DNA from: Christensenellaceae bacterium
GTDB lineage: Bacteria > Bacillota > Clostridia > Christensenellales > CAG-138
DNA: 64,000 nt
Assembly (NCBI GenBank): GCA_031261085.1
Contig: JAISKB010000023.1
Location: forward strand, 60,343 to 124,342
Direction of reading: 5' to 3'
Of the stretch, positions 33,010 to 42,105 are shown one piece after another (position 1 is the first letter of the stretch; the number at the start of each line of letters is the position of its first letter). The translations under genes were made by a program, and so were the position numbers. The notes below the pieces were generated by a model, which had not been told where the DNA came from, ran no database searches, and was given only the letters and a program-made list of their open reading frames with translations.

Positions 33010-34281
33010 TTAAAACAAATTCCCCTTTTCATCAAACGGGAGCGGGTAGCATGTATGGTTCAAAATTTCAACCTGCGGATGTGCAGCCGCTTCCTCCATA
33101 TACGCTTCGGAAAGCTCAATTTCATCCATGTGCAAGGTGTCTTTAATCCTGATCAAACGCAGCTTATTCAAATGAACGCCAATGCTCGTTTGAACCGCCG
33201 CCTGCATTGCCAGCCTGTCGCTCTCCATGAAAATCGGCAAAAAACCGGCGGCGGCGTTGCGCCCGGTAAGCAGGTTGGGGTATGTCATTTCAAAACGCAT
33301 CTTCTTAAAAATGCGCATCGTTCCAATATCCGCCATGCCTGCCCCGCACACATTCCCGTGCGATTTTTCGGTAACATCCAGCACCACAACGCGCTGCGCC
33401 GAAATTCCGCCGCTCTTATAGGGCGTTGTCCACCTGCCCACGATGTTGGGGTCCATCCCGTCGCCGCTGATGTCCTTCCCGATTTGATCCACCACCAGCA
33501 CATCGGCTGTATCAAAAAGTATACGCGGCATCAGCGCTTTCGCTTTTTCGAGCAATTCCGGCTCCAATACGTCGATTTCTTCCCGCGTTAAGGCTTTGAT
33601 GATGCAGGTTTTATCATAGGCGTTTTCTACCAGAGCCAACGCAAACAAAACATTTGTATTGGCAAGTATGGTTTGCCCAAACTCCCGTATCATCTTAGAC
33701 ATCTCGCCAAACCCGCCTTCATGGCACACGGACGCGCCATATTGCTTGCCCAGGCCAATCGCCATCATTTTCATGATACCACTCTCAAACGGGCCGGTAA
33801 AGCAGGTGTGCGGTTTCACGCGCCCAATCACAATGATGCCGTCCGCTTGCGCTGCATATTTGTCTATAAAAACGGAGGTGCCGGATGCGGATTTGCCGAT
33901 ATTCACGGTATCCATACAAGAAATAATGGGGCAGCCGCAATATTCTTCGGTTACGCCATAGCTGTTGGCAATCTCCAGTTGCCCTTCGGCGGTTGCGCCG
34001 CCATGGCTGCCCATTGCGGGAACAATAAATGGGAGCGCGCCTTTTTGCTTGCAAAACCCCGCAACCGTGCGCAAAACGAGCGCAAGGTTGTCTACGCCGC
34101 GGCTGGAGCAGGTTAGGCAGATGCGCCGATTGGGCTGTATCGAAGCCGCAATTTCCGCTCGCAAAAGCCCTTCTATTACCTTGGCGGGTACATCTTCTAT
34201 TTTTTGGCTCTTAAATTGCTGTCGAATCCGAAACATTTTCGGAAGCTCTATTCCATTTAAAATCGTTTCAATCGCATTCAT
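33010..34281 (-). CDS. LarA-like (DUF2088) domain protein
   Basis: A protein of about 423 residues. VPAMGSHGGATAEGQLEIA, GRVKPHTCFTGPFESGIMK and MAIGLGKQYGASVCH resemble the N-terminal domain of lactate racemase LarA and its DUF2088 relatives. LarA uses a nickel-pincer nucleotide to move a hydride and racemise 2-hydroxyacids. No cofactor-biosynthesis genes (larB, larC, larE) are in the window. The ATG at 34281 is chosen because GGAG lies 6 bp upstream. It sits between the transaldolase-like gene and the aldo/keto reductase, so a 2-hydroxyacid epimerase role in this pathway is possible but unproved. Confidence 0.75.
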   Translation of the reverse strand: MNAIETILNGIELPKMFRIRQQFKSQKIEDVPAKVIEGLLRAEIAASIQPNRRICLTCSSRGVDNLALVLRTVAGFCKQKGALPFIVPAMGSHGGATAEGQLEIANSYGVTEEYCGCPIISCMDTVNIGKSASGTSVFIDKYAAQADGIIVIGRVKPHTCFTGPFESGIMKMMAIGLGKQYGASVCHEGGFGEMSKMIREFGQTILANTNVLFALALVENAYDKTCIIKALTREEIDVLEPELLEKAKALMPRILFDTADVLVVDQIGKDISGDGMDPNIVGRWTTPYKSGGISAQRVVVLDVTEKSHGNVCGAGMADIGTMRIFKKMRFEMTYPNLLTGRNAAAGFLPIFMESDRLAMQAAVQTSIGVHLNKLRLIRIKDTLHMDEIELSEAYMEEAAAHPQVEILNHTCYPLPFDEKGNLF

Positions 34282-34314
34282 ATCAGGCTCCATTTTTTGG
34301 TTTTGCAGCGAAAA

Positions 34315-34357
34315 GCAATTAACGATTACTCCCTGGCAAAGAGTAATCGTTAACTGC
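34315..34357 (-). terminator. Intercistronic hairpin upstream of the LarA-like gene
   Basis: GCAATTAACGATTACTC (34315-34331) and GAGTAATCGTTAACTGC (34341-34357) form a 17-bp stem with one mismatch. On the minus strand it is followed by TTTTCG, so it may terminate part of the transcripts from the glycyl-radical operon. Confidence 0.65.
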
Positions 34358-34372
34358 CGCACGATTGTTTTA

Positions 34373-35767
34373 TTATTTCTTCTCGTTCAGATATTCCACC
34401 GTATCGTTATAGCGCTTGCGGAACTGCGCCATCGTCGCGGTCACACAAAGGTAATCATCGAATTCCTCCGCCGTCATGGCGTCATATTCATAGCCCTTGC
34501 GGAAGGTATCGCTGAGCGCCAGCAATTTGTTCAATGCTTCCTCGCAATATGGCCTGCCAATCCCGGGCGAAACTGGCCGCAGGATGGATTCATATTCTTC
34601 CGCCTGCGGGGGGAATATGCTCAGGAATGTCGGCTGCACATGATCGTTGTATACCGCTTCGATGTTGCCGATCACGCGCATGGAAGCCACCAAAAGCCAT
34701 ACGTTTTCAATTTTTAAATCGTTGTGAAGCATAGCATAGGTACGGTTGATCACCGCTGTGCTCGCTGTTCTCCCAAGCGCCACCGCCTCTTCCGCGCTAA
34801 GCCCCGCAGCTTTTAGTTCCTCAATGATGGGGTCGTCAAACCTGCCGGTCATCATAACCACGAGCTGCAGCTTTGCTTTCCCGTTTTTCATCGTTTCGGC
34901 AAACACCTTGTGCTGCGAAACCGATGCGCACGCCGTTACGGTTACGCAAATGCCCTGCGCCACCAGCCTTTCTATTGTAGCGCGCGCAGCCGAAACCGCG
35001 GGTATTTTGAAGATGATATTCGGCTTTTTGCCAAAATACTTTTCCAGCTCATGATAGGCGTATTCCGCTTCCTCCGCCATCTTCACGCTATCCTTTGCAT
35101 AGTTCGGGTTCCCCTGCATATGTACATAGCCGACCCGTTCATCTGTGCACTCAAAGATGGGCATGAGCACCTTGCAGTTATACTTGATGACCTCTAATGT
35201 GAATATTTCCACCTTTTCTTCATTAGATGCATTCGGATGGTTTTTCGCAATCTCATCCCGCACCGGGTTCCAAACCTCCGGATACTTGCCGCGCACGGTG
35301 TCCACCATAACCGGGTTTGTCGTAGCTATACAGGTGCCATGCCGTGAGGAATGCACCAAATCCCACGCCGCGTCCGTTCCAATTGGCGTGTTCAGCAGGC
35401 CCAAGTCGTTTGCGCGGGAAACGCGTATCAGGTTGCTGTTCTGCAGCTCCCATACTTCCTTTTTTGTTTCGGACAGCTGATCCTCGGCGCCCCATGCTTT
35501 CAACTGCTCGGTAAGTATGGCGTACCCCGCTTTAAGGGCGCCCTCCGCGTTCCCACCCGTCTTTTTAAATTTCCAGTCCGGTATATAGGACATGGCGTCA
35601 ATCGCCAGGTTGCCGATAATCCACTCGATTTCTTTTTTGCGCTTGGGAGCCGCGGCCGCCCATTCGGAGGCATACTGCCGCACATACCGTTGGCAGACGG
35701 CTTCAAAATCGGCCACTATGGTTTTAAAATAGAACTTCTCTCTCAAATCAAGGTATTCATTTCTCAT
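34373..35767 (-). CDS. Transaldolase-family protein, long form
   Basis: A 464-residue protein, much longer than ordinary transaldolases (220-330). The central part has NIIFKIPAVSAARATIERLV, in which the Lys in FKIP is the probable Schiff-base lysine, followed by GICVTVTACASVSQHKVFAE, as in the transaldolase barrel. NTPIGTDAAWDLVHSSR and GNPNYAKDSVKM are further recognisable parts. The N-terminal 100 residues and C-terminal 80 are extra. The reaction is probably an aldol transfer or cleavage of a ketose-like compound, but the substrate is unknown. GGAGGGG precedes the ATG. It follows the activase gene of the glycyl-radical operon. Confidence 0.75.
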   Translation of the reverse strand: MRNEYLDLREKFYFKTIVADFEAVCQRYVRQYASEWAAAAPKRKKEIEWIIGNLAIDAMSYIPDWKFKKTGGNAEGALKAGYAILTEQLKAWGAEDQLSETKKEVWELQNSNLIRVSRANDLGLLNTPIGTDAAWDLVHSSRHGTCIATTNPVMVDTVRGKYPEVWNPVRDEIAKNHPNASNEEKVEIFTLEVIKYNCKVLMPIFECTDERVGYVHMQGNPNYAKDSVKMAEEAEYAYHELEKYFGKKPNIIFKIPAVSAARATIERLVAQGICVTVTACASVSQHKVFAETMKNGKAKLQLVVMMTGRFDDPIIEELKAAGLSAEEAVALGRTASTAVINRTYAMLHNDLKIENVWLLVASMRVIGNIEAVYNDHVQPTFLSIFPPQAEEYESILRPVSPGIGRPYCEEALNKLLALSDTFRKGYEYDAMTAEEFDDYLCVTATMAQFRKRYNDTVEYLNEKK

Positions 35768-35823
35768 TTGTTTACCCCTCCAAAAAATTATTTATGCTCT
35801 TTGTTATCCCTTTGCTGCGCCGT

Positions 35824-36735
35824 TTACCCGCCTACGTTGATGTGCAAATCCGCTGTACGGAGCAGACCCTTCGTGCGGTTAAAGGCATCCAAATCCAAAC
35901 TAACCCTGCCGGATATTTTGCCATATGCATATTCCTGCCCCAGCGCAGCATATTTGTTGCGCCCAAATTCGTGATACGGCAAAAAGCTTACCTGCCCAAT
36001 GCCCAGCTGTATCGCCAAATCCACTATGCTCTGCAAGGTTCCAACATCATCGTTAAAACCCGGGATTACAGGCACGCGCACAATAACGTTCCTTTTATTA
36101 TCCGCAAGCCAGGCAAGGTTTTTTAGTATCAGGCCGTTGTCCTTCCCCGTGAACCGCTTATGCTTTTCCGCATCCGTATGCTTTACATCAAATAGATACA
36201 TATCCACAAACGGGTCGATTGCCTGCAGGCTCTCCAGCGAATAATTCCCCGCCGTTTCTATCGCCGTGTTCATCCCTTCCTGCTTTGCGCGCTGCAGCAA
36301 CGCGCGGGCAAACCCCGGCTGTGCCACCGGCTCGCCGCCCGAAAGCGTAAGCCCGCCGCCGGATAAGCTATAGAACAGCTGATCGCGCAAAACCTCGTCA
36401 AACACTTCATCTACCGACATCCTGCGGCCGCGCAGCACAAGCGCCTCCGCATAGCAGGTTTTGCAGCAATCCCCACAGTTGGTGCATAGGGATCGGTCAC
36501 AAGCAATGCCCTGCTCCGACCAGCTCAACGCCCTTTGGGGGCATTGATCCATACACGCTTTGCAGGCAATGCACTTCTTTTGCCAATAAAACAGCTGTGG
36601 GTCCAAGCTCTTGGATTCGGGGTTGCTGCACCACATACACTCGAGCGAGCAGCCTTTTAAAAATACAATCGTCCGGATCCCCGTGCCATCGTGTAAGGAG
36701 AAACGTTGAATATCAAATACCGTGCCCTCTTCCAT
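35824..36735 (-). CDS. Glycyl-radical enzyme activase (radical SAM)
   Basis: A 303-residue protein. The radical SAM cluster is CSLECMWC (CxxxCxxC) near residue 29 after SLHDGTGIRTIVFLKG. Two more ferredoxin-like clusters follow, CIACKACMDQCP and CTNCGDCCKTC, as in the activases of PFL-like and dehydratase-type glycyl radical enzymes. TLSGGEPVAQPGFARALLQ is the SAM-binding GGEP motif. It abstracts the glycine hydrogen of its partner with S-adenosylmethionine. AGGGGAG precedes the ATG, 21 bp after the glycyl-radical enzyme gene, so the pair is coexpressed. Confidence 0.95.
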   Translation of the reverse strand: MEEGTVFDIQRFSLHDGTGIRTIVFLKGCSLECMWCSNPESKSLDPQLFYWQKKCIACKACMDQCPQRALSWSEQGIACDRSLCTNCGDCCKTCYAEALVLRGRRMSVDEVFDEVLRDQLFYSLSGGGLTLSGGEPVAQPGFARALLQRAKQEGMNTAIETAGNYSLESLQAIDPFVDMYLFDVKHTDAEKHKRFTGKDNGLILKNLAWLADNKRNVIVRVPVIPGFNDDVGTLQSIVDLAIQLGIGQVSFLPYHEFGRNKYAALGQEYAYGKISGRVSLDLDAFNRTKGLLRTADLHINVGG

Positions 36736-36756
36736 GCGATAATCTCCCCTTGCTTC

Positions 36757-39120
36757 CTAACGTAAATGTTCCGTCCGTGAAATAATATCTTCCTGTATCT
36801 CCGGCTCAAGGTCGGTGAAATATGCGCTGTAACCGGCCACGCGCACCACAAGCCCCCTATAGCTCTCAGGATTCTTTTGCGCCTTCCGCAATGTTTCGGT
36901 TGTGACAACGTTGTATTGGCATTCAAAGCAATCCAGCCTGGCAAAGCCCCGCAGATAGCTTGTGAAATTTTGGAAGCTGTTTTCACCGTTAAAAACCGAA
37001 GGATGGAACCTTTGGTTTAGCACGCAACCGTGCATCACATCGGCATTATCCAGCTTGCTGACCGATTTTGCGATGGCGGTGGGGCCTTTTTTATCCATGC
37101 CGTGCGATGGGGAGATACCGCCGTCGTTAAGCGGCATCGTGCTCTTCCTGCCGTCCGCCGACGCCGCCGTGGTTTTGCCAAACGGAATATACGAAGTCAC
37201 ATAGTATAGCCCGCCGATAAACGCTCCCCCTCTGTTGTTCTTGTGTTTGCCCAGCGCATCCACATAAACGTGCAGCACATAGTTGGACATTTCGTCCGCC
37301 GCATCCGAGTCATTGCCAAACTTGGGAGCCCGGTTGAGCAGCATTTGGCGCAGCGGCTCCTGCCCTACAAAATCGGCTTCAAGCGCTTCTATCACCTGCG
37401 GCATGGTGGTTTTCTTTTCATCAAACACCAGTGTTTTAATGGCCAGCAGCGAATCCCCCGCGGTGATTGCGCCTACACCAAGCGGCGACGATGTATTATA
37501 GCGGGCGCCGCCTGCGTTGAATTCCACGCCGGCTTTGATGCAATCCTGCGTGACGATGGAGTAAAACGGCAGAGGATAGTAGTTTTTATGGCAATATTCC
37601 AAAATGCTGTCATACTCCGCCAAATGATTGATAAAATAGTTTACCTGCTTCTCAAACGCGTCTTTTAGATCTTCAAAGCTAACGGCATTTCGCAGGTCGC
37701 CAGTATGCAAGCCCATCTGCTTGCCGGTGAGCATGCATTTGCCATCGTTTAGCGCAAGCTCAAGGCATTTTGTAAGGTTGATTTGCCCGCAGTTGCCCCA
37801 GCTGTTGGTTCTGCCGCAAATAACCGGCTCGCTGCAACCCAATATGGAGTAATTCGCAGCCTCATCCGGGGCAAGCGGCTTTAAGGAATCCACCACCACC
37901 TCATCGCCAAACACCTTCACCTTATTGATGCCGGCCTTTATACACACGCCGATTTCGTTTAAGAAGGCCTCGGGAGAGTTTTTTGTAATCCGGACGGCGA
38001 TATCCGGCTGCACCATACGCACCTCATAATCGGCCTCAAGCAGCAAAAGGGAAAGGTCGTTGGTGCAATCGTTGCCGTCGGCGTCCACGCCGCCCAGTGT
38101 AATGCACTGGCCATGCGAAGGCCCCTGCATAAACCGCGTTGCGTCATTGGAGTAAACCTTGTCGATTTCGTTGCATTTTAGATAGAAGAACTCCGTAAGC
38201 AAAAGCGCTTCTTCCCTGCTCATGCCGTCTTTGAGGGATGCTTCATAATAGGGGAGCAGCGTTTGATCCGGCCGGCCCATGCAAATAGCCAAGCCGTTGC
38301 CCTCAATTTGCATGATAAGCTGTGTAAACCACATGAACTGAAGCGCTTCATGATAGGTCTTTGCCGGATTCCTTGGGATATTGCGGCAGACCGCGGCGAT
38401 TTTCAAGAGATCCGCCTTCCGGTCCGTATTCTTTTCCGCCTGCGCCATATGCTCCGCAAGATCGGCATACCGCTCGGAGAAAGCGATTATGGCCTCGCAG
38501 GTAATAATGCACGCCTCATAGAAGGCTGTCTTTTCGATGCCCTCGTATTTTAGCTCATTCTGTTGCAGCTCGCTGAGCTTTTCGCGGCATTCTGAAATAA
38601 TGCTCGAAAGCCCGCGTCGAATCAGCCTTTCATGATCCGGTGACATATGCCCGGGCGCGGACATTTTGTAGTTTTCGTTTTTAACCACGCCAAAACGCAG
38701 CACTTCCCTTAACGGGTCGGGCGTAATAGCCTCCGTCCGGTCATCCATGCTATAGCCCACCCATTTGGCCAGGCAGTTCCGCAATATCGTTTTTTGTTCC
38801 TCTGTGGTTTTAAACTTATCGCCAATCCGCGTTTCAAAATCGTCCATCTGTTCCAAAATCCATTTATAGCCATATTCCGGGAACAGCGGCACGCCCCTTT
38901 TGCCTCGCCCCTGGTTGCCCACGAACATCTCTTTGTCATAGATTTTGATCGTCATTTTCTCCAGAATATCTTTGAGCACCAAGGCGCGCTGCTTTACCGG
39001 CGGGTTGCCGATATGGCGAAAAAACGATTCGGTTACAATCTCCACGCGCTCCGTATCCACGCTACGCACCCACTTCTGAAAGAACTCATCCCGCAAAAGT
39101 TTTACGCTTTCTTTTTTCAC
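36757..39120 (-). CDS. Glycyl radical enzyme of unknown substrate (PFL-like family)
   Basis: A 787-residue protein. The C-terminal radical loop is RVAGYSAYFTDL, with the radical glycine near residue 761. The active-site loop reads YSILGCSEPVICGRTNSWG near residue 430; Cys followed by Ser-Glu-Pro differs from the Cys-Cys of pyruvate formate lyase and from the GCVEP usual in diol dehydratases and C-N/C-S lyases. It is therefore a lyase or dehydratase of undetermined specificity. The start is a GTG at 39120 with AGGTG 8 bp upstream. It is the first gene of an operon with its activase, a long transaldolase-like protein, a LarA-like protein and an aldo/keto reductase. Confidence 0.93.
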   Translation of the reverse strand: MKKESVKLLRDEFFQKWVRSVDTERVEIVTESFFRHIGNPPVKQRALVLKDILEKMTIKIYDKEMFVGNQGRGKRGVPLFPEYGYKWILEQMDDFETRIGDKFKTTEEQKTILRNCLAKWVGYSMDDRTEAITPDPLREVLRFGVVKNENYKMSAPGHMSPDHERLIRRGLSSIISECREKLSELQQNELKYEGIEKTAFYEACIITCEAIIAFSERYADLAEHMAQAEKNTDRKADLLKIAAVCRNIPRNPAKTYHEALQFMWFTQLIMQIEGNGLAICMGRPDQTLLPYYEASLKDGMSREEALLLTEFFYLKCNEIDKVYSNDATRFMQGPSHGQCITLGGVDADGNDCTNDLSLLLLEADYEVRMVQPDIAVRITKNSPEAFLNEIGVCIKAGINKVKVFGDEVVVDSLKPLAPDEAANYSILGCSEPVICGRTNSWGNCGQINLTKCLELALNDGKCMLTGKQMGLHTGDLRNAVSFEDLKDAFEKQVNYFINHLAEYDSILEYCHKNYYPLPFYSIVTQDCIKAGVEFNAGGARYNTSSPLGVGAITAGDSLLAIKTLVFDEKKTTMPQVIEALEADFVGQEPLRQMLLNRAPKFGNDSDAADEMSNYVLHVYVDALGKHKNNRGGAFIGGLYYVTSYIPFGKTTAASADGRKSTMPLNDGGISPSHGMDKKGPTAIAKSVSKLDNADVMHGCVLNQRFHPSVFNGENSFQNFTSYLRGFARLDCFECQYNVVTTETLRKAQKNPESYRGLVVRVAGYSAYFTDLEPEIQEDIISRTEHLR

Positions 39121-39180
39121 TTTTAGAACACCTGCCTCATCAAGAAAATTATCGCTTTGCTTGTTTGTTTGTACGTCCCA

Positions 39181-39209
39181 ATTATATCTCCACGAATAAA
39201 ATTTGTAAA
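39181..39209 (-). promoter_or_regulatory. Promoter of the glycyl-radical operon
   Basis: On the minus strand TTTACA (39204-39209) and TATAAT (39181-39186) are spaced by 17 bp, 60 bp upstream of the start codon. Confidence 0.8.
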
Positions 39210-39239
39210 GTGATTTTCTTATATATTTAATCGCTAATT

Positions 39240-39255
39240 TTTTCGTTCCAAAAGC
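39240..39255 (-). promoter_or_regulatory. CGTTCC box upstream of the glycyl-radical promoter
   Basis: On the minus strand the sequence is CTTTTGGAACGAAAAA. It lies about 35 bp upstream of the -35 box. The same GGAACGAAAA occurs twice upstream of the ABC-importer promoter at 45145-45175. Confidence 0.5.
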
Positions 39256-39290
39256 ATGTCCAAAATAATTGGCCCCTCCTGACCGCCGGT

Positions 39291-39950
39291 TTATAACCCG
39301 ATAGCACCCCTGATTTGCTCCACTCCCGATTCAAGGCTTGTGAGCACCGGCACCTTGATATGCCCCAGCAGCGGCATCAAATGATACATACTGCCCTGTG
39401 CCAGCACGATTACATCGTGTGTTTGCGCGGCCTTTTCGATTGTGGCAACCACAATTTGGTTGTGCTTCTCTCTGTTGTTTTCTTTTAGCAGCACATCATA
39501 CGCGCCCTCGGCAAAGCATCCGGAAACGTGGACCTCCTTGCCGGCTTTCTTCCCCTCGCTTTCCACCAGCCGTGTGGAAGGCCCTACCGTGGATATAGCC
39601 GTTGCAATCACGGCTATGTTCTTGCCCAGTCGCACGGCTTCCCGCGCCATGGGCTGGTCAATTTTAAGATATGGGATTTTAATGAGCTTCTGCGCCGCTT
39701 CCGAGGCTTCTCCAACCGAGGAGCATTGGTTGAGGATGCATTTGCAGCCCATCTGTTCCGCCTCGACCGCATAGGCGCAGATTTTGCGGATGATGTTGGC
39801 CGTGATTCCCTTGTTTTCCAGCGCCTCCGTCAGCAGGGAATCATCGACGATGTTCACCATCTCCACCTCGGGCACCTTTTGAGCGAACTGCTTTTTTAAA
39901 TCCTCCACCGAATACAGAAACGTATGAATGACCGCTACCTTATCTTTCAC
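39291..39950 (-). CDS. Asp/Glu/hydantoin racemase-family protein
   Basis: A 219-residue protein of the racemase fold. CILNQCSSVGEASEAAQ carries the first catalytic cysteine (Cys in NQCSS). At the usual second position, DVIVLAQGSMYHLMPLL has Ser instead of Cys, so a two-base racemase mechanism is doubtful; isomerases and decarboxylases of this superfamily also use one Cys. KIDQPMAREAVRLGKNIAVIAT is the conserved middle part. Its start codon overlaps the end of the permease gene by 11 bp, so it is the last gene of the importer operon. The substrate is unknown. Confidence 0.78.
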   Translation of the reverse strand: MKDKVAVIHTFLYSVEDLKKQFAQKVPEVEMVNIVDDSLLTEALENKGITANIIRKICAYAVEAEQMGCKCILNQCSSVGEASEAAQKLIKIPYLKIDQPMAREAVRLGKNIAVIATAISTVGPSTRLVESEGKKAGKEVHVSGCFAEGAYDVLLKENNREKHNQIVVATIEKAAQTHDVIVLAQGSMYHLMPLLGHIKVPVLTSLESGVEQIRGAIGL

Positions 39951-40989
39951 TTTTTACAGCTCCCTTCGCGCTTATTTTATTTTTTCTCTGATCCGAATAA
40001 TAATCAAGTATCATAACGACCAGCAAAACCGCGCCCCACACCAGCGGCCTGTAAAAAGCGCTGATAGTGGGGAACATATTCAAGCTCGACGACACCATCT
40101 GCAATATAACGATTGCAAGCACCACGCCGGATACTTTCCCGAAGCCGCCGCTTGGGCGCACGCCGCCCAGCACCACAATCAAAATGCACAGCAGGCTGTA
40201 AGAGGTTCCATAATCCGCCTTTGCCGAATTATAATTTGAAAGCATCACCAAGCCGGCAATCGAGGCAAAAATACTGGCCAGCATGTGGGTTGCAATCAAA
40301 ACCCTATCTACCTTCAATCCGCTGAACATGGCCGCTTTGCTGTTGGAGCCCAGCATCCTAAGCTTCGAGCCAAAGGTCGTCCAGGTGAGCAGAAAGCTTA
40401 AAACCAAAACGCATAGTATAAATATAATCAGCACAACCGGCAAAACGCCGAATACCCGAAACGTCATAAAATCCGAATATGCCATGGGTAGGCCGTTCAC
40501 CATTTTCCCCTGGGTAATGGCAATGCATATCCCGGTAAACAGCTGAGAGCTTCCAAGCGTCCCCAGCATGGGCGGGATGCCGATTTTAGATACCAAGAAA
40601 CCATTGAGCACCCCGCACAGCGCGCCGATGGCCATGGCTATGAGCATAATCACCAAAATTCCCCCCAGCGCGCCGGATATATCCGCATCGTGCGGTACAA
40701 TCTCCAGCAGCACCTTTGCCGAGCAAATCGCCGCCAGGTTCGCCACCGACACAACGGAAAGATCGATCCCGCCCGACATCATGGTGAGCATCAGGCCAAA
40801 CGACATAATCCCATACTCGGGAAACTGGTTGGCCATTGAGAAAAAGTTGTTTACCGTAACAAACCTTGGTTTTACAATGCCCATAATCACGAGGATGGTA
40901 ATCGCCAGCACAACCAGCGAAGCAATATATCCATCGCTAAACAGGGCATTCACTCTTTTTTTGAAGCTGTATTTTGCAACGTTATTCAT
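39940..40989 (-). CDS. Sugar ABC transporter permease 2 (RbsC-like)
   Basis: A 349-residue membrane protein with many hydrophobic segments and the CUT2 permease motif MMSGGIDLSVVSVANLAAIC, then GSNSKAAMFSGLKVDRVLI and IVVLGGVRPSGGFGKVSG. It pairs with the second permease gene just upstream to form a heterodimeric channel, as in LsrC/LsrD or RhaP/RhaQ systems. GGAGGT lies 6 bp before the ATG at 40989; longer in-frame extension is not supported. It is followed, with overlap, by the racemase-family gene. Confidence 0.92.
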   Translation of the reverse strand: MNNVAKYSFKKRVNALFSDGYIASLVVLAITILVIMGIVKPRFVTVNNFFSMANQFPEYGIMSFGLMLTMMSGGIDLSVVSVANLAAICSAKVLLEIVPHDADISGALGGILVIMLIAMAIGALCGVLNGFLVSKIGIPPMLGTLGSSQLFTGICIAITQGKMVNGLPMAYSDFMTFRVFGVLPVVLIIFILCVLVLSFLLTWTTFGSKLRMLGSNSKAAMFSGLKVDRVLIATHMLASIFASIAGLVMLSNYNSAKADYGTSYSLLCILIVVLGGVRPSGGFGKVSGVVLAIVILQMVSSSLNMFPTISAFYRPLVWGAVLLVVMILDYYSDQRKNKISAKGAVKSER

Positions 40990-41071
40990 AATTAACCTCC
41001 AGTGCTGCATGTACCGTGGCGCAAATTCAGGTGCCGGGCGGCCGCGCTTTTGCTCGCATCCTTCTTTTCGC

Positions 41072-42082
41072 TCAGCTTGACTTCCCGTATCGGTTGCTCG
41101 CACGCTTAACCTGCAAGGCCGAAATGCCAACGCCAATCAATATAAGTAGACCTGTCGCAAATGTTTTCCAAAAGCTTGGCACTCCCAAAAGTATCAGCGA
41201 ATTATCCACCAACACCATTAAGAAGGTCCCAATAAACACGCCAAACAACGAGCCTTTCCCCCCTGTGAGCGCGGTTCCGCCGAGTATAACGCCTGCGATA
41301 ATCGTCATTTCCATACCAATTAGGTTTGTAGGTTCATACTGGCCCATTCGGCAGAAGTAAATGAATCCGCCAATGCTGGCGAGCAGACCGTTGAAAGAGT
41401 ATATCAAAAACTTGATTTTTTTAACGTTGAACCCCGCTCTCTCCGCCGATACTTCGTTGCCGCCCGTGGCATAAATCCCTCTGCCAAACATGGTAAATCG
41501 CATGACCAAAAATACGAATACTATGGCAAGCACCCAAATAATCGCCGCAATAGGCATCACGGATGTTAGGCCGGATGTCCTGTTTACCACCTTAAAGAGC
41601 GGTTCCAAACCGAATTTCGCCATCGTTTCGGGGAGTATGGGCAGCTGCACGGCCCCGAGAACACCTTGGTTGATGCCGCGAAAGATGCTTTGTGTGCCAA
41701 GCGTAATAATCAGCGCCGGGAAATTGAATTTTACAACCAAGAAGCCGTTTAGCATGCCAAGTATCCAGCCAATTGCCCCCGCCATAATGAGCGGCACAAG
41801 TATCGAACCATTAAAGTTCGTGTCGATCATGACTTTGGTGGTAATATAGCAGCTTAAGGAAGCAATCGCAGGGAAGGAAATATCAATGCCACCCGTAACG
41901 ATGATCATAAACAAACCCAGGCCAAACAAATGCGGCACAATCATTGCCGAAAAGATGTCGACAAGGTTATTGCTTGCAAAAAACTGGCCGCTTCGGAACT
42001 GAATCGCCAACCCCACAACAATAATGACCAAAAAAATGTAAAATTCGTTTTTGCGCAAAAGCTTATCAAAAGTTTTCTTCAC
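41072..42082 (-). CDS. Sugar ABC transporter permease 1 (RbsC-like)
   Basis: A 336-residue membrane protein with the motif MIIVTGGIDISFPAIASLSC and later YATGGNEVSAERAGFNVKKI and VILGGTALTGGKGSLFG, as in RbsC-type permeases. The start is GTG at 42082 because AGGAGG ends 6 bp upstream; a TTG at 42103 lies before that site. The gene is between the ATPase and the second permease. Two separate permeases with one double-domain ATPase are characteristic of the LsrACDB/rhamnose-type importers. Confidence 0.92.
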   Translation of the reverse strand: MKKTFDKLLRKNEFYIFLVIIVVGLAIQFRSGQFFASNNLVDIFSAMIVPHLFGLGLFMIIVTGGIDISFPAIASLSCYITTKVMIDTNFNGSILVPLIMAGAIGWILGMLNGFLVVKFNFPALIITLGTQSIFRGINQGVLGAVQLPILPETMAKFGLEPLFKVVNRTSGLTSVMPIAAIIWVLAIVFVFLVMRFTMFGRGIYATGGNEVSAERAGFNVKKIKFLIYSFNGLLASIGGFIYFCRMGQYEPTNLIGMEMTIIAGVILGGTALTGGKGSLFGVFIGTFLMVLVDNSLILLGVPSFWKTFATGLLILIGVGISALQVKRASNRYGKSS

Positions 42083-42105
42083 GTTTTGCCTCCTCACTCG
42101 CAATA

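Noticed and set aside
34373..39120. Sulfoquinovose (sulfo-transaldolase) pathway
   Set aside because: A transaldolase, a glycyl radical enzyme and a reductase are suggestive, but the transaldolase-like protein is about twice the expected size and no sulfosugar isomerase or sulfonate exporter is seen.
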